Notes under the pieces: generated by a model | The model's input: the letters and a program-made list of their open reading frames with translations, nothing else | Databases searched by the model: none | Told to the model about the DNA's origin: nothing | Shown here: positions 48,610-59,981 of the stretch, one piece after another | How the letters are laid out: each line of letters begins with the position of its first letter | Position numbering within the stretch: the stretch's first letter is position 1 | Assembly: GCA_037355855.1 (NCBI GenBank) | Contig: CM074762.1 | Location: 5,332,001-5,396,000, forward strand | Direction: 5' to 3' | Length of the DNA: 64,000 nucleotides | Source: Pseudo-nitzschia pungens | Taxonomy: Eukaryota > Bacillariophyta > Bacillariophyceae > Bacillariales > Bacillariaceae | Program-made: the position numbers and the translations under genes

Positions 48610-49811
48610 TAAAAATAGGCCTTCTGCACGCCTGTCTGTCATCCGTTTTTAATGCCTGTCCGTTGGGGTGCGCCAAAAACAATGTGGACATTGAATTTAG
48701 GTTATGATATTATGATATTACACATATTAGTTTCGGGAATCGCTCATTCATGCCTTCTAAAAATTATTTCTCTCAACTAATCCACCAGCTCCACCACCTC
48801 AGCTTGTTCCCATGGGATCAAGAATACGGCATTACATTCATTGTTTTTCCTTTGTGATCGTGAATCCCAATTACAATAAAGTTCGGGAAAAACACTAATC
48901 TGAATCACAAAAGAACACGATTCGAAAAATGCATATTTGAAAATCCTGTCAAGCGTTGAGTCATACACACCCAATTGAATTTCGAACACGATTTTCACCT
49001 AATTTTAATTATGAAATTTTGCTACTATCGAAATACAGAACTGGTTTTTGATTTTTCAATATTACGTCAGTATCATTGTTAACGCAACACGAACTCATTC
49101 TGTATTTCAATGTATGATACCGTGTAAGGTTTACTTATTACTTCGTACTATTTTAAAAAAATGATATGGAGATCCCCGAACCATGATTGTAATGTAATAA
49201 GTAAACAATCACGCTTGTGCAATAATAATGGATGACCTTACTCACGACCCATCAACTTCTTGACTTAATGGACGCTAACAACTACTAAGTAATAGCACCG
49301 GTATTGCTGGGCCCCGATCGATAATATTTGTCAATTCCGGAGGAGAACGATTCATTCATTCCTGACGCTATTGAGAGTGATGGATGAAAGAAATGCAAGT
49401 CAGAAGTAATAATAGTGCGAAATTCTTCTTGGATGTACAAGTACACGTACTTGTACTCACGCTCGTTTGGAACACGTACCAAGTTGGAGGAGGATATAGC
49501 TGTCTTCTCTACGGTTTTTCATTCTCAATCTCTATCAAAAATTAACGTGAACGACCCGATGCGATGCGATGCGATGCGATGTGATGGAATGAATGAATGC
49601 ATTCATACGTAACCTTACCCACCGAAGCTTGTTTCGTACGTGCTACAATGAATGACTTCATCCCGTGCACCTAATAGAGCGTGAAAGAAGCATGAATACT
49701 GTAATGCGGGCTTTCAATGTTACAGTGTTCGAATGCGAAAGACGCGTTGACCTGTAATTCTTCTGTAGTTATTTCATTGCAGTATTGTAGTATATTATTA
49801 TCATGATTACA
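48610..49811. other. Intergenic region between Copia element and HA-domain gene
   Basis: AT-rich. It includes the 23-mer CATATTAGTTTCGGGAATCG... (48723-48745), inverted with respect to 26964-26986, and a (GATGC)n microsatellite at 49557-49581. No protein-like frame. Confidence 0.45.
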
Positions 49812-51281
49812 TTATTTCGTTGCAGTGGTATAAATATTGTTTGCTTTTCTTCGCCGGCCATTCTTGTCCTTCAGGTTGAATCCGATTCGTTCCAGCAGGT
49901 CCTTGCGGTGCCTCGAGATCCCCCAGTGTCGGTATAGCATTCGTTGCCGGCCGACCCACTCAGCGAGCTCGGGGTAGTCCTTGTCGCCCAGTGGAACATT
50001 GGTGGACCCGTTGTGTGTTATCTTGTACTCGATGAGTTTTTTGTACATTTCGGACCAGACCCCCTGGTTGGGCCGGACGATAAAGACAAAACCAATGTCT
50101 TCCAGCATCTTCGTTCGGTCCGGCCGCTTACACCTCCGGCGCTGCTGACGGACCCATTCCCCGAGCTGACGATCTTTGTACCGGACCGGCACCAGTGTGT
50201 TTCCGTGGAGCTTCTTGTAGACCTTGAGTTTCTCGAACATCATCAACCACTTGGCGTCATTTTTCGTGCTCTTGATTGCACCGGACGATGACGATGACGA
50301 TCGGGTCTTCTTTGGCTTGTTCTTGCCCTTCCTTACTTTATTCATCTGCAGCAGTTTTTGGTTCTCCTGATGAATCAGGCTGAGGAGGAACTGTTTTTCC
50401 ATCAGATGCTTCTGCAACGCTTGATGTTCCAATCGGAGTCTCATCGAGGCGAACATGCATTTTTGGTGCTCTAGGGACGCCATTATATGCTGGTGCTGCT
50501 GGGCTTCCATCATCAGCTTCTTCTCGAGACTCCCGTGCAAATCCAGGTTTGTTGGCACGCTTCTTGAAGAAACAGCCTTGAATTTCTTCATCGGTGGCAA
50601 CAGAGCCGCGTCGAATGAGGAGGGTGTCTTTCTGGGCTGAGAGAGCCGGGTGGTAGTGTTGACGGTAGAAACACAAGGGGCAAGGCTTTCGTTTGGTCTC
50701 GCTCTCTTCTTGGGATGTATGGAGGTTGAAGCATCTTCAGAGGAAGGATAAGAAGAACCCACCACGTGGAGTTCAGAGGATGTGGCGCAGGACGGGACGA
50801 AGTCAATGGTCTCCATCGAGTCGATGGTTTGGACCGAAATAACATCGTCATCGTCCTCGTCATCATCGAGTTCCAGGTTGTGAATGTCGAGATTTCCGTT
50901 TCGCAAAAGCGCAATGACATCGTCGTCTTCTCTATCGTCTTCTTCTTCTTCTTCGCCGTCGTAGCTGGAGTCAGTCTCAGAGACGGAGGATGCCGACGAC
51001 GAGGGCGGAACCACGGCGGGAGAATCATCGGAATCGCGCATGGGGAGAGATATGATGTTGGGGGTGGGGAATCCCATGGAGGTGATCATAGCCGGGATGG
51101 CCGGACCCGTATTCGAATTGGAATTGGAATTCGGTGTCATGGCGTTGCTTACGACTGCATCTGGATGGGCCGACATTACTTGCTCGTAGAGAGAAGCGTA
51201 GGGGTGACTTTCCCACCGGCCTTCGGAGACTTCCGCCTCTTGCGGTGGGTTCTTGGGTGGTTTGAGAAGCAGAGACGCCAT
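49812..51281 (-). CDS. Protein with two helicase-associated (HA) domains
   Basis: A 489-residue ORF starts at 51281 (gcgtctctgc region, ATGGCGTCTCTGCTTCTC). The first 330 residues are low-complexity: Ser/Asp/Glu-rich stretches (DGEEEEEDDREDDDVIALLR), a basic patch (HPKKRARP), and a Gln/His-rich helix (KLMMEAQQHQHIMASLEHQK). Residues about 343-400 (WLMMFEKLKVYKKLHGNTLV, then QLGEWVRQQRRRCKRPDR) and 406-470 (VWSEMYKKLIEYKITHNGST, then ELAEWVGRQRMLYRHWGI) are two helicase-associated domains, three-helix modules thought to bind nucleic acid; diatom genomes encode many such proteins without a helicase. Basic stretches suggest nuclear localisation. Exact function unknown. It is flanked by long intergenic DNA, without intron signs. 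Confidence 0.85.
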   Translation of the reverse strand: MASLLLKPPKNPPQEAEVSEGRWESHPYASLYEQVMSAHPDAVVSNAMTPNSNSNSNTGPAIPAMITSMGFPTPNIISLPMRDSDDSPAVVPPSSSASSVSETDSSYDGEEEEEDDREDDDVIALLRNGNLDIHNLELDDDEDDDDVISVQTIDSMETIDFVPSCATSSELHVVGSSYPSSEDASTSIHPKKRARPNESLAPCVSTVNTTTRLSQPRKTPSSFDAALLPPMKKFKAVSSRSVPTNLDLHGSLEKKLMMEAQQHQHIMASLEHQKCMFASMRLRLEHQALQKHLMEKQFLLSLIHQENQKLLQMNKVRKGKNKPKKTRSSSSSSGAIKSTKNDAKWLMMFEKLKVYKKLHGNTLVPVRYKDRQLGEWVRQQRRRCKRPDRTKMLEDIGFVFIVRPNQGVWSEMYKKLIEYKITHNGSTNVPLGDKDYPELAEWVGRQRMLYRHWGISRHRKDLLERIGFNLKDKNGRRRKANNIYTTATK

Positions 51282-54094
51282 GATTTCGTTCTTAGCTTGT
51301 GTGACTGTGTCTTGGAATTGGAATTCGTCGTGGCCGATTTGAAATTTATGAGAGGTACAAACGGTTTACTGTCGGTGGGGTTGGATGATGAAACCAGTGG
51401 CGTGTTGGTTGTTCCAGGAGTAAGGATTAGAAGATGAGTGTAAAGGTTGCGCTTTCTGGATTAACGAGAAGTTGTAGAATTTTTTGTTTGGTTCTGGTAT
51501 CGTTTTGAATTGTAAGTATTCTTCGGTTTTGGTCTCCACAGAAATTCACTGCACAATAAATTCTTTTTTTTTTACAATTAAAAGCACTTCTTGTTCCAGT
51601 AAGTTAACTTACCGTACGGAATACTGTTTTGTTCTCACAAAAGTTTGGAAGAGTAAGTTAGCGTATTATTTTTTTTCCTGATACTGTATGAAAAAAATAC
51701 CTTACCGGTACGACTTAAAATTTCTGCTTCTTGAGAGCATTAACTTACTTCAACACGTTCGACGTTAAAAAAAAATAATACGAAGTACCTGTAGTGTAGT
51801 AATTAGTATCAATTATTGCAACTTTGCCTTAGAAGGTAGTATTATGACACGAGGCTTACGAGTAAAACGTAATTAGCGTCAGAAAATCAGAAGAACCAGA
51901 TGCGACGCAATTGCTCGTCTGGTATCATGGTGTCATAGGGGAGAAGCAAATTATTGAAACATCACATAAACATACCTTTAGTTTTGGTTTTCAATGGGGA
52001 AGTTCAAGAACTGACGAACAAGGTCATGAGGGCGCAATTTTTTTTAATATGAAGTGCGTAGTGGGTTACTACAATCAATTAGGATGTGTTGGGTGCTCTA
52101 TGTGCTAATTCCAAAAGTAGGGGAATCGTTCGTATACTTCAACATTCTCAGAGTTTGTTAACAAATCCCATGAAATCGCAAATACTACGAGTAGTGAATT
52201 ACATAAATTGGTTTCATAAGTAATCAATGATCTTCTTCTTCCGTCCCGCAGCTTTGATGACCAAAACACTATGAATAGACACTTCCAGTTCATGACCTTC
52301 TCTCTGGGACAATCCGAGACGATATTATTTACTACTTAGTAACGATCTCTGCAGTTTCATTTTTTTAATTAAGAAAAGGTTCGATCCCTTATTGAGAATA
52401 CCATGTATTTGAACAGAACTGCTGCTCATTGTTCTCTTCTGGCACCGGGAGGTTTTGAAAAAAGGGAACGCATGTCACAAAAATAATACGAAGTAACCTT
52501 ACTTCTCATTAGCATTGTAAGGGAATCATAGTCAGCAACATTTCCGGGACGTGTTGCAAAAACATACCGTAACTACTGATGCATAAGTGAAATCGGTGAT
52601 ACGGCACACAACGACATAAGATGAGCGAATTTGTAGTCCCAATGTTCTAACTTCAGTAAACTTCACGAGAATGAGAACAAAATTTTCTGGTCTCGCAATC
52701 CGTACAAGGTATCGTCCATATTCCTCGTACTTTGGATACTTTTTCTTTTTTAAAAACTACTACGTACTACGTAGTAGTTATGAATGCCTCTGTTTGCACT
52801 TATGGCAATGCACGTACCGGTAAATCAATGTGACACCGGTAGAAATTGCTTATCATTGCCCTATCGTTTCTTGATGAAATACTTCAATTCATCGCCATGT
52901 CCCAGTGAGTCTGCGGGAAATTATTTTCCTACAGTTGGTCCTCCAAAAAACATGTGTTGTTCCCGTAGAAGCAAAAAACCCTCCCACAGAGGCAGAAAAC
53001 GCTCCTGCAGAAGCAAAAAACACTCCCGCAGCTGAGGGAAATGAAAAAAATTCCCGCAGCCCTCAAAAACAAAATTGAATTTTATTTTTTGTTACTTCGT
53101 ATTTCATTTCATTCTCAATTTTAAAATTAAAAGAATGTCGTCTCTATTGAATGAAAAGATCCTCCTACGGTACTACTTCACTGGCTCAGGAACCGCTACC
53201 AAAAATGCTTAGGACTCGTAATCTTGTCACGATAAGGAAATAGTTCAAAGGAACATTCCAGAGGGCACGCTTCTTGCACAATAATACCGACAGACTTCAA
53301 GTAGTTTTGGGGTCATCCCCCTCCCTTGTCTTGAACACCTCAACTGAGAGACGATCATCACCCGCTACCAGCACGTCGCCGGGACACCGATCATGATTTC
53401 TTTAATTAATAGTAATCGTATCTTCGTGGAACGGACTCATATCCGGTAAATTAGGATGTGGTTCGTTCTCCAAAAATAGAAATTTTTCAATCCCAGAGGT
53501 TCGTATTTTCTTCGAACGGACTCATAGGACGTGGTTCGTTCTCCGAAAAAAAGAATTTTTTCAATCTCACGGACAGTTCTCTATGGGTCTGTCGAATGGA
53601 AAATCGAAATGAATCAACGATTTCGAATTTTATTTAAACATGCAAACACGTGTCTATTGAAGTTGCAATTAGTGGAGTTGTAAATGATTATCCCTAACTT
53701 TGATCACATTTACAAACGTAACTTTAACTTCCTTAAGAAGCTGAAGAGTGTGAGAAACGGGATTTTGGTAAAAACTGAAAAATACTGTTTTTAGTGCGTA
53801 GAGCCAGTACAATTTCAACGCTTAAAACCGAGGACATTCGCGGTTATGAAAATAGACATTTTTACTGTTTTTGATGAGAAATAGCAATATTAATTGATCG
53901 GTTTTTGAATCAATCGGCATATTATATTTTCGTCTAAGTTGTAGTATTACTGGTTTTATGAGAAATTGGCATAATATATTTTCGTCGGAGTTGTGATGCT
54001 GGTTTTTAATGACAATTGTCTAATTTCGTACCTCTAGTGGTTTTGATAAGTATACCGTATGTGTGGTTGTGATACCTAAAGGTGCAATTGTACG
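51282..54094. other. Long intergenic region without supported gene
   Basis: AT-rich with scattered CTTACCGTAAC-like words. Small local repeats: three units of GAAGCAAAAAAC(N)CTCCC(N)CAG at 52968-53035, and an approximately 75-bp duplication containing CGGACTCATA...GTGGTTCGTTCTCC (53434-53500 and 53514-53570). The short frames present lack protein character. The first 200 bp likely include the promoter of the HA-domain gene. Confidence 0.5.
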
Positions 54095-55245
54095 ATTTTG
54101 AACATAAAAATTACAGACTGACTCATACGTAATTACTGTACGTACTACTAGATGAATCTAATACCACTGCCACTACTACTAGTAATTACTAGTAGTAGTA
54201 ATAATCTTACCTCGTAATCCACTACTACGTAAAAATTACAGACTGACTCATACGTAATTACTGTACGTACTACTAGATGAATCTAATACCACTGCCACTA
54301 CTACTAATTACCAGTAGTAGTAGTAATCTTACCGGTAACCTTACCTCGTAATCCACTACTAATAAAAAATTGTATGATTTTGAACATAAAAATTACAGAC
54401 TGACTCATACGTAATTAAGGTTCACTGTACGTACTACTAGATGAATCTAATACCACTGCCACTACTACTAGTAATTACTAGTAGTAGTAGTAATCTTACC
54501 GGTAACCTTACCTCGTAATCCACTACTAATAAAAAATTGTACGATTTTGAACATAAAAATTACAGACTGACTCATACGTAATTACTGTACGTACTACTAG
54601 ATGAATCTAATACCACTGCCACTACTACTAATTACCAGTAGTAGTAGTAATCTTACCGGTAACCTTACCTCGTAATCCACTACTAATAAAAAATTGTACG
54701 ATTTTGAACATAAAAATTACAGACTGACTCATACGTAATTACTGTACGTACTACTAGATGAATCTAATACCACTGCCACTACTACTAATTACCAGTAGTA
54801 GTAGTAATCTTACCGGTAACCTTACCTCGTAATCCACTACTAATAAAAAATTGTACGATTTTGAACATAAAAATTACAGACTGACTCATACGTAATTACT
54901 GTACGTACTACTAGATGAATCTAATACCACTGCCACTACTACTAGTAATTACTAGTAGTAGTAATAATCTTACCTCGTAATCCACTACTACGTACTACGT
55001 AAAAATTACAGACTGACTCATACGTAATTACTGTACGTACTACTAGATGAATCTAATACCACTGCCACTACTACTAATTACCAGTAGTAGTAGTAATCTT
55101 ACCGGTAACCTTACCTCGTAATCCACTACTAATAAAAAATTGTATGATTTTGAACATAAAAATTACAGACTGACTCATACGTAATTAAGGTTCACTGTAC
55201 GTACTACTAGATGAATCTAATACCACTGCCACTACTACTAATTAC
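54095..55245. repeat. About 157-bp satellite array, nine units
   Basis: The word TTACAGACTGACTCATACGT recurs at 54111, 54236, 54393, 54560, 54717, 54874, 55006 and 55163. Most spacings are 157 bp; shorter ones (125 and 132) lack the AATAAAAAATTGTACGATTTTGAACA part. Units include strong TACTACTAGTAATTACTAGTAGTA palindromic words that can form hairpins. No coding capacity. Confidence 0.95.
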
Positions 55246-55440
55246 TAGTGGTAGTACTACTCGTACTAGTAGCTGATTAAAGTAATAGATCTATCTTTAT
55301 TTGATCAATAGCACGTCCCAAGATGATTCTACGATTTTGAACATAAAAATTACAGACTGATTCATACATATCATATTGTACGTATTACGTATGTTACCAA
55401 AACAAAATCTTACGTCGTAATCCACTAATAAAAAATTGTA
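55246..55440. repeat. Diverged transition between the two satellites
   Basis: Contains one diverged copy of the shared core (ACGATTTTGAACATAAAAATTACAGACTGATTCATA at about 55330) but neither regular period. It links the 157-bp and 395-bp arrays and suggests a common origin. Confidence 0.6.
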
Positions 55441-57144
55441 CGATTTTTGAACATAAAAATTACAGACTGATTCATACCAGAAACTGTACATCATAGTATG
55501 TACGGTACCAAAACTCAATTCTATCATGCTTGCAAGGTCTGTACCAAGAGGTTACTAATGTCATCTACTACCGCACTAGTAGTACAACACAAAGGCCAAA
55601 CAAAATCCTTCTGTATTTTTTGATTCTAGGCTCATCCCAGGATGAGTCTAATACTACTTGCCACTACTAATAACCAAACCAAAATCTATGCCTATTTGAT
55701 TCTACTAGACATGTCCCTCTAGATGAATCTAATGCTAGTTCTGCCACTACTAGTAGTAGTAACCTTACTAAATGATTAGTAACATGTTACATCCGGTACC
55801 AGTAATCTTACCTCGTAATCCACTAATAAAAAATTGTATGATTTTGAACAAAAAAAATTACAGACTGATTCATACCAGAAACTGTACATAGTATGTACGG
55901 TACCAAAACTCAATTCTATCATGCTTGCAAGGTCTGTACCAAGAGGTTACTAATGTCATCTACTACCGCACTAGTAGTACAACACAAAGGCCAAACAAAA
56001 TCCTTCTGTATTTTTTTGATTCTAGGCTCATCCCAGGATGAGTCTAATACTACCTGCGACTACTAATAACCAAACCAAAATCTATGCCTATTTGATTCTA
56101 CTAGACATGTCCCTCTAGATGAATCTAATGCTAGTTCTGCCACTACTAGTAGTAGTAACCTTACTAAATGATTAGTAACATGTTACATCCGGTACCAGTA
56201 ATCTTACCTCGTAATCCACTAATAAAAAATTGTATGATTTTGAACAAAAAAAATTACAGACTGATTCATACCAGAAACTGTACATAGTATGTACGGTACC
56301 AAAACTCAATTCTATCATGCTTGCAAGGTCTGTACCAAGAGGTTACTAATGTCATCTACTACCGCACTAGTAGTACAACACAAAGGCCAAACAAAATCCT
56401 TCTGTATTTTTTGATTCTAGGCTCATCCCAGGATGAGTCTAATACTACCTGCGACTACTAATAACCAAACCAAAATCTATGCCTATTTGATTCTACTAGA
56501 CATGTCCCTCTAGATGAATCTAATGCTAGTTCTGCCACTACTAGTAGTAGTAACCTTACTAAATGATTAGTAACATGTTACATCCGGTACCAGTAATCTT
56601 ACCTCGTAATCCACTAATAAAAAATTGTATGATTTTGAACAAAAAAAATTACAGACTGATTCATACCAGAAACTGTACATAGTATGTACGGTACCAAAAC
56701 TCAATTCTATCATGCTTGCAAGGTCTGTACCAAGAGGTTACTAATGTCATCTACTACCGCACTAGTAGTACAACACAAAGGCCAAACAAAATCCTTCTGT
56801 ATTTTTTGATTCTAGGCTCATCCCAGGATGAGTCTAATACTACCTGCGACTACTAATAACCAAACCAAAATCTATGCCTATTTGATTCTACTAGACATGT
56901 CCCTCTAGATGAATCTAATGCTAGTTCTGCCACTACTAGTAGTAGTAACCTTACTAAATGATTAGTAACATGTTACATCCGGTACCAGTAATCTTACCTC
57001 GTAATCCACTAATAAAAAATTGTATGATTTTGAACAAAAAAAATTACAGACTGATTCATACCAGAAACTGTACATAGTATGTACGGTACCAAAACTCAAT
57101 TCTATCATGCTTGCAAGGTCTGTACCAAGAGGTTACTAATGTCA
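55441..57144. repeat. About 395-bp satellite array, four units and a partial, ends in the gap
   Basis: The word TTACAGACTGATTCATACCA occurs at about 55460, 55858, 56254, 56649 and 57044, spacing 395-398 bp. Units 2-4 are almost identical. Shared pieces with the 157-bp satellite are the AAATTGTATGATTTTGAACA and GATGAATCTAATGC words. The array is cut by the N run, so its real length is unknown. Confidence 0.95.
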
Positions 57145-57644
57145 NNNNNNNNNNNNNNNNNNNNNNNNNNNNNNNNNNNNNNNNNNNNNNNNNNNNNNNN
57201 NNNNNNNNNNNNNNNNNNNNNNNNNNNNNNNNNNNNNNNNNNNNNNNNNNNNNNNNNNNNNNNNNNNNNNNNNNNNNNNNNNNNNNNNNNNNNNNNNNNN
57301 NNNNNNNNNNNNNNNNNNNNNNNNNNNNNNNNNNNNNNNNNNNNNNNNNNNNNNNNNNNNNNNNNNNNNNNNNNNNNNNNNNNNNNNNNNNNNNNNNNNN
57401 NNNNNNNNNNNNNNNNNNNNNNNNNNNNNNNNNNNNNNNNNNNNNNNNNNNNNNNNNNNNNNNNNNNNNNNNNNNNNNNNNNNNNNNNNNNNNNNNNNNN
57501 NNNNNNNNNNNNNNNNNNNNNNNNNNNNNNNNNNNNNNNNNNNNNNNNNNNNNNNNNNNNNNNNNNNNNNNNNNNNNNNNNNNNNNNNNNNNNNNNNNNN
57601 NNNNNNNNNNNNNNNNNNNNNNNNNNNNNNNNNNNNNNNNNNNN
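57145..57644. other. Assembly gap (500 N)
   Basis: Exactly 500 undetermined bases, a typical placeholder length. Left of it is satellite DNA, right of it the middle of a gene's coding region, so the satellite end and the 5' end of the oxygenase-like gene are missing. Frames that span it consist mostly of X and have no meaning. Confidence 0.98.
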
Positions 57645-57646
57645 AA

Positions 57647-58990
57647 GCGAAGACAACACACGAAGACTCGTGCGCCGGTGCCACGAGAAGATCCCTCGTC
57701 CGCAGCGGTTTCGCCTCCGTCGCTGGGATTTCTGGAGGTCACCCACGTTTCCCCCCACCCGAGATGGCAGCCCTCCGCCGGCGACTCCTGCCGAGGGCCG
57801 CGGAGCTCGCGAACCTGCCCGGGGACGAGCTGCGAGCCCTGGAACGGCCCGAATCCGGGTACTCCATTGGCTGGTCCCACGGCAAGGAAAGCTTTCGTCT
57901 GAGCAAAAGCAAGAGCAAGAGCAAAGACAAGAGCAAAGACGACGACGAGAAGAAGGGGGGCAGCGGCGATGGCGATGGCGATGGCGATGGCGAAACGCGC
58001 CACTACGACACGGCCAAGGGATCCTTCTACCTGGATCCCTTTGTTCCTGCGGAATCGCAGACGCAGACGCAGAAAGAGACCCACAACGTTTTTCCGCCGT
58101 CTCTGCAGCCGCAGCTCGAGGCGGACCTGCTGGAAATGACGCGGTTCATGGCCAGGGTGGGGCTCTGGATTGCCGCGCTGTGCGACTACTATCTGCTCGA
58201 CAACAGCAATGGCAATGGCAATGTTAATGGCAACAGCGAGCACGACTGGATGGTCACCAGGAGTCTACTAGCGGGGAGATCTGCGGCCAAGGCCCGGTTG
58301 CTCTACTACTTTCCGCGGGAGCAGCAGGAACGACGTCCGGAGGAGGAGGAACGGGAACGGGGGCGGGAGCGGGAAAAGGAACACGAAGAATCGGAGGGCG
58401 AAGGCGACGTCGACGTCTTTGACGACTGGTGCGGCTGGCACACGGACCACGGGAGCCTGACGGCACTCCTCCCGGGAATGCTGTTGTGCGGTGGAGAAGA
58501 GGCTTGCTCCGAGGACCAATCTCGGAGCGAAAGCGAAAGCGAAAGCGAAAGCGCTCTTGGCCGCCACAAGGCCGGCCTCTACATCAAAACCATCCGCAGC
58601 AAACGCGAACGCGACAGCGAGAGCGAGAGCGACACCATCGACGACGATGCGAACGACGCCCCCGACGGGGAGGTGGTGGTGGAAGAGCTCGTCCACGTGG
58701 ATCTGGCGGTCGATTCGCTCGGATTTCAGCTCGGCGAAACCCTGGAAATACTGTCCGGAAGAACCTTTCGGGCCACACCGCACGCGGTCCGGGGACCCGG
58801 CATCGTTGCCACCGGCGCGTTCGGACGGGCTTCGCTGGCGCTCTTTCTGCAACCCCGGGGGAGCCAGGCGCTGCCGCCGCTCCCGGCTCGGAACGAAAGC
58901 GAAAACGAAGGCGATCCACTGTCGCTCCGAGGGAGATGGAGGGGGACCTTTGGCGAGTTTCAGAAAACGACGATCGAGTCGTTTAGCTGA
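57647..58990 (+). CDS. 2OG-Fe(II) oxygenase-like protein (isopenicillin-N-synthase fold), 5' end in gap
   Basis: The frame is open from the gap edge; the first ATG is at 57764, but residues upstream of it (SLVRSGFASVAGISGGHPRF) also look like the family's N-terminal strand, so the true start is most likely in the gap. After the ATG: RRRLLPRAAELANLPGDELR, ESGYSIGWSHGKESF and KGSFYLDPF, typical of a subgroup of isopenicillin-N-synthase-like dioxygenases. The iron ligands are seen in GWHTDHGSLTALLPGM (H and D about residues 226 and 228 from 57764) and TPHAVRGP (H about 340), with Arg two residues further as in 2OG binding. Several low-complexity inserts (Lys/Ser, Glu/Arg and Asp/Gly/Ser runs) make it longer than relatives. 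The substrate is unknown. Stop at 58988-58990. High GC content, in contrast to the transposons. Confidence 0.8.
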   Translation, partial: AKTTHEDSCAGATRRSLVRSGFASVAGISGGHPRFPPPEMAALRRRLLPRAAELANLPGDELRALERPESGYSIGWSHGKESFRLSKSKSKSKDKSKDDDEKKGGSGDGDGDGDGETRHYDTAKGSFYLDPFVPAESQTQTQKETHNVFPPSLQPQLEADLLEMTRFMARVGLWIAALCDYYLLDNSNGNGNVNGNSEHDWMVTRSLLAGRSAAKARLLYYFPREQQERRPEEEERERGREREKEHEESEGEGDVDVFDDWCGWHTDHGSLTALLPGMLLCGGEEACSEDQSRSESESESESALGRHKAGLYIKTIRSKRERDSESESDTIDDDANDAPDGEVVVEELVHVDLAVDSLGFQLGETLEILSGRTFRATPHAVRGPGIVATGAFGRASLALFLQPRGSQALPPLPARNESENEGDPLSLRGRWRGTFGEFQKTTIESFS

Positions 58991-59053
58991 GCGGAATCGA
59001 ATCGAATCGAATCGAATCGAACCGAACCGAATCGAATCGAATCGAACCGAATC
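58990..59053 (+). repeat. (GAATC)n / (GAACC) microsatellite
   Basis: Ten or so pentamers GAATC with GAACC interruptions start directly after the oxygenase-like stop codon. Confidence 0.95.
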
Positions 59054-59981
59054 ACACGGGGGAGTGGAACGAAACAAAATAAAAACGAAATGCCTCGGAA
59101 CGGAATGAACCCGAGGGAGGGGCGCGTCACGATACGATGGGCAACAATGCTTGCTTGTCGGTTGTCGCCGTGCCGCACACGACATTCCGATGCAAACAAA
59201 TACGAACGATACTGTTGCAATATCAAAATAATAATAGAAGCAACGCGAATGATCACGGGGACAACGATACCTACTACCGTGCCGGTACTGGACGTTCCGT
59301 GCGCACGATGCGGACAGCATGCCAACGGGGAGTCTTGCATCGCGTCGCGTCGCGTCGATGGGATCGGATCGGTAGCTGCGACCAGCCCTGCGCAATCCAA
59401 TCCAACACAACAAAACGAAGCGGAATGCAATGTAATGCAATACAATGCATGCTATAGTATTCTACGAAACGAATTTTGTACCGTGCTCTTCCTTTTTGTT
59501 TGGAAGCGAGTGGATTGCGGTGCGGTCGGTCCATTCCATTCCATTATTCCATTCCTATCCATTGCATTCCTTCCAAAACCACACGCAAGCCATGGTAGAA
59601 TTGGCACCGGAGGCGATGCAACATCACGGCTTGTTGTTTTTCGAAGAAAAAAAAAAAAGAAAAAATACTGTAAATAATAACAACAGCGCGCGCAACGGAA
59701 TGACATTCTTTTGATTCTTATCATTATTCTCTATAAATTAATATATATTATACAGGTTGCCTCTGGGGTAGCGAAACGAGGTCGAACGGCAGCAAGCGTC
59801 CACACACATCGTTTGTTTTGGTTTGGTTTGGTTCAGTTCAGTTCCACAAAAGTCGTGCAATGATCCGTCTTTGCGCTTGGCTCTAGGGTTGCGCAGTCCG
59901 TGTTGGTCGGTCGGTTGGTGGATTGGTAGATTGGTTGGTTGCGTGCACCGTTCCCTCCGCGCAGTGCTTGCCGCGGCGGGG
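59054..59981. other. Intergenic region between tail-to-tail genes
   Basis: Lies between the plus-strand oxygenase-like gene and the minus-strand ankyrin gene and presumably contains both 3' ends. Includes short repeats (CCATTCCATTCC at 59531, TTGGTTTGGTTTGGTTCAG at 59819, GGTTGGTGGATTGG at 59921). Overlapping small frames on both strands look like GC-rich noise. Confidence 0.5.

Noticed and set aside
54095..57144. CRISPR array
   Set aside because: Repeat units are 157 or 395 bp in direct contact, without unique spacers; this is satellite DNA in a eukaryote.
57056..58243. ORFs spanning the N run
   Set aside because: Most residues are undetermined; joining satellite DNA to gene sequence through placeholder bases has no meaning.
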